The position numbers and the translations under genes are program-made. From Paralithodes platypus (taxonomy: Eukaryota > Arthropoda > Malacostraca > Decapoda > Lithodidae), in the NCBI GenBank assembly GCA_032716605.1, contig CM064572.1:36610813-36674812 (forward strand): a stretch of 64,000 nt of DNA, read 5' to 3'. Of this stretch, positions 56,209 through 64,000 are shown piece by piece. The notes below the pieces were generated by a model, which was not told the DNA's origin, did no database searches, and was given only the letters and a program-made list of their open reading frames with translations. Within the stretch, counting starts at the first letter, position 1. Each line of letters starts with the position of its first letter.

Positions 56209-57882
56209 TTACAGTATTATGAAAATGGTCAAAAGTGGATAGGCAATAACAAGTAATACTAAACCTAATTATTTGGCTATACAGAATTATGAAACTAAGA
56301 AGAAAAAAAAACTATTAATAAGCTAATCCAGATAGTACTTAAAAATTATAAGTATACAGGGCATCACTATTTAATAAAGAAATACTTGTACTAAAACTAG
56401 AAATATGATCAACATTATATCCTAGACCAGATAGGCTAAGCAAAAATTATTGTATCACCACATGCACTTCATATTAACACACTCATGTAATAAAACACAA
56501 TACCAATATAAATTACAACGCATAGTCAGACAAACAAATTAATATTTACCTCTCTTCTATACACAATACATCTCGGGAAGGAGAGCAGGATACTTAAATG
56601 GCAGCCTATTCACCCAGATGCAACATGGCCGCTCTACCTCGTGGTTACCTCACCACCAGCGTCCCTAAGCAGGAAAACGTACAGTGCTATAATGAGTCTG
56701 ATTTTACTTTACATTAACGGTAGATATGCACGAATAGGGTATTACAAGCAAATAAATAGTTAAATATTCGATTTTAAATAAGCAGAACTTACGGGAAAGC
56801 TAAGATGAGGGGGGGCAAGAGAGGGAGACAGGGCGACAGAAATTCCTTCTTGGGCTCTGTGACCCTGTCCGCGCTCTGCCTCGCTCCTACCTCCCTCACC
56901 CTATCGCCCCCCGGAAAAAAGGAGGGAAGTTGTCACCTCTCCTATTTCATCAAATTAATCAGACAGACTCATAGCATCTTTACACTGTACTTTTTCCTTT
57001 ACAAATTGTGTCTAGTCCAATATCACCTCCACCAGGTCTTCCCGACAAGCAAGTCAATGATATTATACATAAAGGAAATGTTATGCTTCTTATCGTGTAA
57101 ATACGATAGGCTATGCTATGACTTTTGTGATCCCGTACGTCTCTGTGATGTCACGGTCGTTCCTGCAGCATGGCGTAGGACGAGTGGATCGTATATTATA
57201 AGATTGTAATTAAGTTAAGATTATAAAAGGCCTAATATGCTATTAAGCAATATTGACATGGTCTTATATTGTATATATGAATTTATCGTATATATTAATA
57301 TAATTTATCGTATAGAGCAACCTAGATGCGGTACGATAATTTGGGCTCCTGGCGTTTGCCAAGGTAGCACGGTGTGCCTCTGAGGAAGACAACTCAGAGC
57401 CTCCACGAACACCAACCAGTTAACATTTAATTTCCGCCCTCAGTTGATCGAGCTTTTGCGCCTCTAATCACAATACACTGACAGCAATACATACAGCTAC
57501 ACCATCACGACGCTCTCATCGACGCCATGACTGATTGACAGATAAGCATAGTATTCATCTCCATTCCCATATAATCATTTATTCTTTCTTTCACTTGACT
57601 CGAGCCTCTGGGCCGAAGTCTTGTTTCCCCATTGTCCGCCATAGTGGGTAAACGTTCTCCTTTGCCTCATTGCCACGTGGAACTATTGGTTAGTTAATTC
57701 CTGGCTAATATTAACCCTTATAACCGTACCCTATATATAATCTATTATGTGAGACATTTGGATATAAATTAGCTTGTTTCAGATTGAATTCAATTTAGAT
57801 ATGGAGTAGTTTTAATTTAGATTGATTTTATTTGATTCATTATAGCTTAGAAATATTTAACTTCCATTGATAGTTTACCACA
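56209..57882. other. Unassigned region between LTR-2 and the BEL element
   Basis: AT-rich with GC-richer patches. It may hold the rest of the Gypsy-2 LTR and the 5' LTR of the BEL element, but no second copies exist here to set borders. CTATATATAA near 57731 is TATA-like. The frame 56805-57209 resembles nothing known. Confidence 0.35.
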
Positions 57883-57932
57883 TTGGTGCCCAGACCTCGG
57901 GAATTAGCTACCAGTAAGGGATTTTTAAGGCA

Positions 57933-58079
57933 ATGAGCAAGGGGACATATAACAGGATGCAGGAACAACTCTATGATAATCTGGTAGGACTAGCCAAGCG
58001 GTGGTTAGAGCCGGAATACAGGGTCGCATTGTTGCACCTGCCCAAGTCCTGCATCCCACCCATCATCTTCCCCCAATAA
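57933..58079 (+). CDS. Short leader ORF before BEL gag
   Basis: 48 codons (MSKGTYNRMQEQLYDNL, RWLEPEYRV). Lies between the presumed primer site and gag. A pyrimidine-rich CAG at about 58085-58097 downstream could be a splice acceptor, so it might be a leader exon. Function unknown; it may be chance. Confidence 0.25.
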   Translation: MSKGTYNRMQEQLYDNLVGLAKRWLEPEYRVALLHLPKSCIPPIIFPQ

Positions 58080-58289
58080 TTTTCTTTTTCATTTCAGACT
58101 TCTTGTGACTCATGACCTGACCTAACATTTTTTCTTGTACAATATGACCCTTTAGTAGGTGTTGCTATTTTGTGTGCTATTTTTTCTCCATAACATAGAA
58201 GTCCGCCAGTCGGCGTCTCTTAACTAGATTACTTTTTTGCCGTTATTTTAGTAACATTTAGATAAATAGCCTATAGGCTTACATGCAAA

Positions 58290-59148
58290 ATGAATAAGCA
58301 GGAAGAGACACCGTCTAGTGGGGTACTGAGCAAAGCCCCTAAAAATCAGAGGGCGGGACTTCGGGGAGTATTAAATAGGCTAATTGTAGATGTCAACACT
58401 TTCATCACTACTGCTAACCTCGAGGAATTAGAAGCTAGAATAGACAATGTCCAGGCTACCCACGGGCGTATTATGGCTCTGAGTGAGGTGATTGTGGCAG
58501 GCATAACAGAGGAGGAAGAGATAGTTACAGAGTGTGATAATCGCACCCTCTATGATGAACCTGTCTTTAGAGCGAAGCACATATTACAGCGTGCTGTTGA
58601 AAGTAAGAAGGGAGGCGAGAAAGAGACCCATAGAAGGGTTGACCCAAAACATACTGTGCACCTCCCAAAGCTCAATCTTCCTACATTTGGGGGCAAATTG
58701 ACTGAGTGGTTAGCTTTTTGGGACGTATTTCGGTCTACAGTACATGAATCCTCTTTGGATAATGTCCGCAAGTTTCACTACCTGAAGGGACAAATGGAAG
58801 GAGAGGCCTTACATTTGATAGAGGGTTCTGCGGTAGTGGGTGATAGTTATCTTGAGGCAGTACAATTATTAAAGTCCACATACGGGGATCAAGAGCAGTT
58901 GAAGATGGCCCATGTCGTTGCCTTTTTAAAGCTCGCAGAACCACAGTATAAGGTTGAGGAGTTAGCACATTTTAGGCCAAATATGGAGTGCCATACTCGA
59001 TCGCTAGACACCCTAGGGCTCACCACACAGGAAATGATGGTCATTATCTTACGTCAGAAGCTTCCTATGGCAATACTTGACAAGGTTTGATCGTTTGATC
59101 TGGGGAGTTCAAAACTCAGTTCAGTAAAGAAATTAATAATCTACAGTT
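58290..59148 (+). pseudogene. BEL/Pao gag, N-terminal part
   Basis: ATG 58290 (NKQEETPSSGVLSKAPKNQ). The family signature is VHLPKLNLPTFGGKLTEWLA, FWDVFRSTVHES, KFHYLKGQMEGEALHLIEG and AVQLLKSTYGDQEQL, the DUF1759-type gag domain of BEL/Pao elements. A stop occurs at 59088-59090, after ILDKV. The protein continues across the solo LTR: EINNLQ before it joins LNKGRM after it. Confidence 0.8.
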
Positions 59149-61049
59149 TGTGACGCTCCTGCATAGTAGCCACGTACGGGCATGCGCGAGTGTCGGCTGC
59201 CCAGCCGTTTAGAAACCGGCTGGCGGAAGCCGGCCGGCCGGCTTGTCCTTAGTATATATCCTACGACAATGTAACTAATGTCTGGGATATTCTTATGTTG
59301 TTTCACAACTTGAAGCCGCCCTTATTCTTAACCAACGCATCTTAGTATATTTTATTCTCGATAGTTGATTGTTTCATTATAATATATAAGATGTAAGTCT
59401 AGTGAGAGTGGGAGGAGACGAGCGGGAGAGAGAGACCGGCTGGGGGACGTTGCTTCGCGCGGGCGCGGAGAGTCTAGCTTGGGACGAGCCTGATGTTGCC
59501 AATTTGATCGCAACGTTAGGCTTAGTTTCGACTCACGCAAGGGGTAGAGGATTTTGACCCGGCAACGGTGTTGAGTGTTGCCAAGCATGGGATGTATTTC
59601 GCATGCCTAGGGTGGGGTCCAGGCAGATTCAAGACTCAGAGCTCACCTCACTGTCGTACCCTTCGGACCCCCTTGATATCTATCCCTCTCAACCCCACTT
59701 AGAAACTTTCTCTCTTACTTTGTATACCTTCTTTCCACTACTTCACCAATCTATTTAATTATCCCATCCCCTTGATAGACCTTATATCTATTATTGTATT
59801 AACGACGAGCTCTCAGATAACTAGATAGGATTTTGGGCCTTATGCAGAGATGTAATTGTTAATGAGACCTAGGAAGCTTTTTTGTTGTCTCATATTTGGT
59901 GGTTTCATGCTTGCTAGTGTGTTCTTGTGGCAGGTGAGCAGGGGCTAGACCGGAGGGGAGGGTTTTTGCGATCCTTTAAGTAAAGTCTGCTGGTGCGAGT
60001 CCTGTGGACCTGCACGATTTTACTAGGATACCCGTGGGAGTCTTGGGGCATTTTCTTGTCTGTGTCCCTGTGTGTCTAGTGTTGTGTTGTGTGAGGGCCC
60101 TTGCCTAGTCCACTCAGCACTGCGCTAGCACGTCTTGCTTTTGTTTTTGGGTCGCCAGGAGAGAGTCAGATACTTGGGATCTGAGTCTCTCAAGAGAGCA
60201 CCCTTTCAATTAGAGTAATTTGGCGCACAGACTTGGGAACGTCCCTAGGCTAGAGCAAGTGGCTCAGCCCGGGTATCCTAAGCCTATATCCTTCCGGCTA
60301 GAGCTCTGCCGCCTGGCAGATTAACAGCTAGGGGTTTATTATTTCTGCATGCTTGTTATTGTGCCACAGTTTTACCGTTTTTGTGAGCATTGTGAGTCAG
60401 GGTGTGGCTTAGAGACTCTGTCCGATTAGGCTTGCCTGACTAAGAGTGAGAAGCACACCTGTACGTGGTTATGTTGCGAGTTGCTGCCTTCATTTAATTA
60501 TACCTATGCCATTATACACTGTAGGTTCTATCACTAGTATTTATTCCTGCTTATTAGTTAAGAGTTCTCTAAATCCGTAACGTACTTTCTTTGCTAAGCA
60601 TCAGATCCTACAGTAGCCGCATGCAGTTTAGAAACCCGCATCTTGTCTACCGGTACGATGTTTTGAGGACTGTTTGCTTTCACCTTCTTTCACGCAGGGG
60701 TGATTAGTTGTATTAATTAACGTAACGTTAAATGTACTTTTTTCTAGTTTGTTATTAAATTGTTTCTGCAATTTAATTCCGTCATCTATCTTTTCCATGA
60801 AACTTTAAGTCAACTTAATTGTGTGATCTTTTATATAGCCTGCTTGACTATCAGCAGTCTATAGTGCGTGCACCCTGTAACCGAGTCATAGGATACCTCG
60901 TTGTCCAGGCAGGACTCTTGACGGTTTAGGGTGGTTTGTTGCCTGGGTTTATAGATAAGGGTTGGATCTAGCGTTTTCCGTTGTTGCTTGTTGCCGCATA
61001 CCTAGTCCAATAGAAAGAGCCCAGTGTTTATATATCCCAGGACGTAACA
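59149..61049 (+). mobile_element. Solo LTR of the LTR-2 family
   Basis: TGTGACG...CGTAACA, 1901 bp, target duplication AGTT (59145-59148, 61050-61053). Plus-strand orientation, colinear with the inverse of 54320-56204 apart from small indels around 59450-59500. No internal region remains. Confidence 0.9.
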
Positions 61050-61294
61050 AGTTGAACAAAGGGAGAATGTATGTGTCGGGAGGGAGTGGGAATGTGGAGA
61101 TGAGGGGAACTGTAAGCATGACGGTGGGGACTAAAGAAAAGAAAGAGGGTACATATAAGAAACCTGCTCAGATTCTATGTAAGCTATGTAATAACAAACA
61201 TAAATGGAGTTTCTGCGTAAAATACCCAACAAATGAGACAAAACTAGCACAGGCAAAAAGATTGAAGCTATGTGTAGGTTGTCTAAGTAAATAA
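61050..61294 (+). pseudogene. BEL/Pao gag, C-terminal zinc part
   Basis: Resumes in frame after the solo LTR. CKLCNNKHKWSFCVKYPTN is the C-x2-C-x4-H-x4-C knuckle-like segment typical of BEL gag, followed by AKRLKLCVGCLSK and a stop where the next knuckle should start. Confidence 0.65.
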
Positions 61295-61716
61295 CATGGT
61301 AAGCAGGGACAATGTACTGCTTCATACTTAACCCTCTCACATCCAGCAACTTAATTATCTAACTTATGGTAAGGCCTTCTCTAATTTGCCATGAAATATC
61401 AGGCTGGGCGAGTTTTCGAAGCCTTGTGTTTTTCTGTATTTTCATCCACCAGAATGCTGTTTATTGTGATGTATCATATGTCAATGGAAAGAGGAATATT
61501 TATAGTACATGATAAAACAAACAAAAATTTAAATAAATCGAAATATGAAAGTGTAAATGAGTCCGGAATACAATTATTTCCCATGCAATTGTCTTCACAC
61601 CGTCCTAGTTCTAAATTGTGAGTGATGACCATATATTTTTTTTGCTCAAATAATAGTATTTTTTCTCCTCTTTCCAAATCTGAAAACAGAAATTGTTTAT
61701 CTTCAATAGTTCTCAA

Positions 61717-62505
61717 GCAGTGACCGAAAAAAAAAAATTATTGATATGGTTTATAACATTTTCGATTTATTTCATTGCTACGAAGTGTATGGATTTAAAT
61801 TTAGGCTGTATGAATACGGCAAATAATGCTGATGAGTATAAAACAAACTAGAAGTTCCTAGGACAAATACTTTTTGCGCTATGAATATTTGAAATGAAGA
61901 GCCAAAATGTGAATATTTATGCTTCACCCATCTCTGTTCCGGCGATGCTAGCCAGGTTCCGAGCTGTTCCCCACCTCGTGGTTGCGTTATTTGCTCGGAT
62001 ACGTATATAATTGTATATATCACCAGAATCGAAAAATTGTGCTCTTTCCAATGGTGCAAACAAAAATAATATAGCGTAATTGGTTCACGAGCTATGCACA
62101 ATTGTTTCCATGCAGTGACCGAAAAAAAAAAATAGATATGGTTTATAACATTTTCGATTTATTTCGTTGCTACGGAGTGTATGGTTTTAAATTTAAGCTG
62201 TATGAATACGGCAAATAATGCTGATAAGTATAAAACAAACTAGAAGTTCCTAGGACAAATACTTTTTGCGCTATGAATATTTGAAATGAAGAGCCAAAAT
62301 GCGAATATTTACGCTTCACCCGTCTCTTTTCCGCCAATGCTAGCCGGGTTCCGAGCTGTTCCCCATCTCGGCATTGGTTTATTTGCTCGGATACGTATAT
62401 AACTGTTTATATCACCGTCATCGGAAAATTATGCTCTTTCTAATGGTGAAAACAAAAATAATATAACTTTATTGGTTCGCAAGCTATGCGCAATTGTTTC
62501 CATGC
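61717..62505. repeat. Two tandem units of about 395 bp
   Basis: Units 61717-62111 and 62112-62505 are about 90 percent or more alike by eye. Each begins GCAGTGACCGAAAAA and contains TTCCTAGGACAAATAC, GCTCGGATACGTATATAA and GCTATGC-CAATTGTTTCCATG. No gene seen. It could be a slice of a satellite family or a local duplication. 61300-61716 shows nothing recognisable. Confidence 0.85.
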
Positions 62506-62584
62506 ATTGTTATTGTTATGTAAATATATGAGAATGTTTATACAGTTGTATATCTTTGCCACAATGTACAACATTTATATAAAT

Positions 62585-62693
<109 letters not shown>

Positions 62694-62796
62694 ATAAAAT
62701 AAATGAAATTAAAATATAAATAAAATGAAAAAAATCAAATCAAATAAATAAATATATAAATAAAATAAAAATGTAATAATAATATAAATACTCGAT

Positions 62797-62862
62797 TATG
62801 GGCCTTGGGCTTGCTCGGGACCTTGGGGCTGATCCGCTAGACACCCTGGGGAACAGGAATAA
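62797..62862 (+). repeat. Partial copy of the (AAC)-tailed SINE-like repeat
   Basis: GGCCTTGGGCTTGCTCGGG, CCTTGGGGCTGATCC and CCCTGGGGAACAGG match the 3' half of 40999-41218. Confidence 0.55.
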
Positions 62863-62894
62863 AAAAGAAAAAATATATATATATATACCGGGTA

Positions 62895-64000
62895 TATCTA
62901 TCTATCTATCTATATGCTCAGGCCCAATCCCCATTTTGGGGGTAGCCGACTCAAGACAGAGCAAGAACAGGGAAAACACAAAAACAACATAAAACAACAA
63001 ATAAACACAGATAAAAAGCACAAACTCACACACATCCAGGTCACCCAGGAGAAGACCCAGAGACCAGGGTCACCAAGGTCGCTCCAGCACTCCCCCGGCC
63101 CCCGACCACCCGAAGAGGTTCCGATCTCGGCAGGCAGACATGCAGCGGAGCCAAAGCCACAAGCCCTCCCACCACACTTCCAGGCGCACCCTTCATATTA
63201 ATCGTCTCCCCGGGCCAGGCGCCTGATGGACTATTATCTAGTCCAACTTGCGCCCGACCCCTTACTCCAAATGACCACGTGTTCACTCAACTATTCACAA
63301 GCATTCTCCATTCACTCCTGTCCACCACCACTTCCCCTGCCTGATCAATAGTCATGCCTCTATCATCCAAAGCCTTTCTTACACAGTCTCTCCATCTCAA
63401 TGGGGGTCTTCCTGCCCTTCTATCTCCCCTTGTACCTGACTCACATATTCTCTTTGTAAGCCTTTCATCTCCCATTCGTTCAACATGACCATACCAGCTC
63501 AGCACCCTTCTGTCCACTCTGGCTGACAAATGTTCCTGCTGCCCCACTCTCCTACGTATCTCTTCATTCCTCAATCTGTCTCTACGAGTAACTCCACACA
63601 TACTCCTCAAGCAACTCATCTCCATCACATCCAGCCCTCTTTTCTCCTTTTTCTTCAGAGCCCATGTCTCAGCCCCATACATCACTGTTGGCACAACAAT
63701 TCCTTGATACAGTGCACTTTTTACTTTCACTCCGAGATTTCTCGTCTTCCACATACTTCCCATTGCTCCGAAAACCTTCCTTCCTTCACACACTCTCTGT
63801 TTTACCTCCACTTCCATACCTCCACTCCTGCTTATCGTTCCTCCTAGATATTTAAAACACTCTACTTGTTCCAATATTTCCCCATCCAGCCTCACATCTA
63901 GATTCACCCTATGCTCTCACCCTATTACACACCATTACTTTACTTTTATTGATGTTCACCTTCAGTTTCCTCCTTCCACAAACCACACCAAACTCTTTGA
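62895..64000 (-). mobile_element. RTE-2: RTE LINE, 3' part, continuing beyond the window
   Basis: The 3' end is at the left: TAGA repeats (62895-62914 inverted), the shared TGGGCCTGAGCAT tail and a 3' UTR to 63286. The coding region continues to the window end. Almost identical to RTE-1 over the shared part; RTE-1 lets the full 3' half be aligned. Confidence 0.85.
63287..63907 (-). CDS. RTE-2 reverse transcriptase C-terminal part
   Basis: An open stretch of 206 codons: MNLDVRLDGEILEQVECFKY, LGGTISRSGG, LYQGIVVPTVMYGAETWALK, KRGLDVMEMSCLRSMCG, RRVLSWYGHVERMGDERLTK, GRPPLRWRDCVRKAL, ending RSEWRMLVNS and TGA at 63287. This is the thumb and tail of RTE-clade RT. At 63908 one extra base relative to RTE-1 shifts the frame; KLKVN-x-NKSKVMVCN is visible beyond it. 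The catalytic RT core lies past the window edge. Confidence 0.85.
   Translation of the reverse strand: MNLDVRLDGEILEQVECFKYLGGTISRSGGMEVEVKQRVCEGRKVFGAMGSMWKTRNLGVKVKSALYQGIVVPTVMYGAETWALKKKEKRGLDVMEMSCLRSMCGVTRRDRLRNEEIRRRVGQQEHLSARVDRRVLSWYGHVERMGDERLTKRICESGTRGDRRAGRPPLRWRDCVRKALDDRGMTIDQAGEVVVDRSEWRMLVNS

Larger units (their letters stand above)
57883..61296 (+). mobile_element. BEL/Pao element fragment split by a solo LTR
   Basis: TTGGTGCCCAGACCTCGGG (57883-57901) looks like a primer-binding site after an LTR end TTTACCACA. Gag follows at 58290 and resumes at 61050 beyond the solo LTR. No protease, RT or integrase follows, so it is cut off after about 61296. Confidence 0.65.

Overview
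The window is invertebrate nuclear DNA built almost entirely of transposable elements. I recognise no host protein gene, rRNA or intact tRNA gene. The mix of elements (CR1/L2-like LINEs, one with an esterase ORF1; a LINE with PHD-like and CCCH fingers in ORF1; RTE elements; Ty3/gypsy and BEL LTR elements; an Academ-like DNA transposon; TTAA-site MITEs; long TCTA microsatellites) suggests an arthropod, probably a decapod crustacean. That taxonomic guess is inference from repeat style only.

Layout. 1-2995: a GC-rich foldback element, simple repeats and a TTAA foldback MITE. 2996-11061: one old LINE on the minus strand (LINE A: SGNH-esterase ORF1, then APE endonuclease and RT), split by at least five later insertions: a SINE, LINE B, a fragment coding a restriction-like nuclease, a LINE C fragment with microsatellite, and a TTAA MITE. 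11599-18525: an Academ-like transposon with about 535-bp terminal inverted repeats, whose transposase is split by a plus-strand LINE (LINE E). 18526-25066: unassigned AT-rich DNA, minisatellites, long TCTA arrays and TTAA MITEs. 25067-43503: a four-level nest, in which a Ty3/gypsy element (Gypsy-2, minus) abuts and carries an RTE element (minus), which holds a long-LTR retrotransposon (LTR-1, plus), whose 3' LTR holds an almost complete LINE (LINE D, plus). 44601-56204: a second long-LTR element (LTR-2, minus) whose 3' LTR contains a TTAA MITE, which in turn contains a solo LTR (LTR-3). 57883-61296: a BEL/Pao gag split by a solo LTR of the LTR-2 family. 61717-64000: a tandem repeat of about 395 bp, AT arrays and a second RTE copy running off the window end.

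Two systems stand out. First, LTR-1 and LTR-2 share a pol order of protease, integrase (with a GPY/F-type tail), reverse transcriptase, RNase H. The integrase lies before RT, the reverse of ordinary Ty3/gypsy and like the Gmr1-type arrangement. Second, the Academ-like element keeps the acidic motifs of an XPG/FEN-like nuclease between long inverted repeats.

Target-site duplications visible in the sequence let most insertions be ordered in time. Nearly all coding regions carry stops, frameshifts or deletions; the best preserved are LINE D ORF1, the LTR-2 RT/RNase H frame, the LINE E RT and the LINE A endonuclease.
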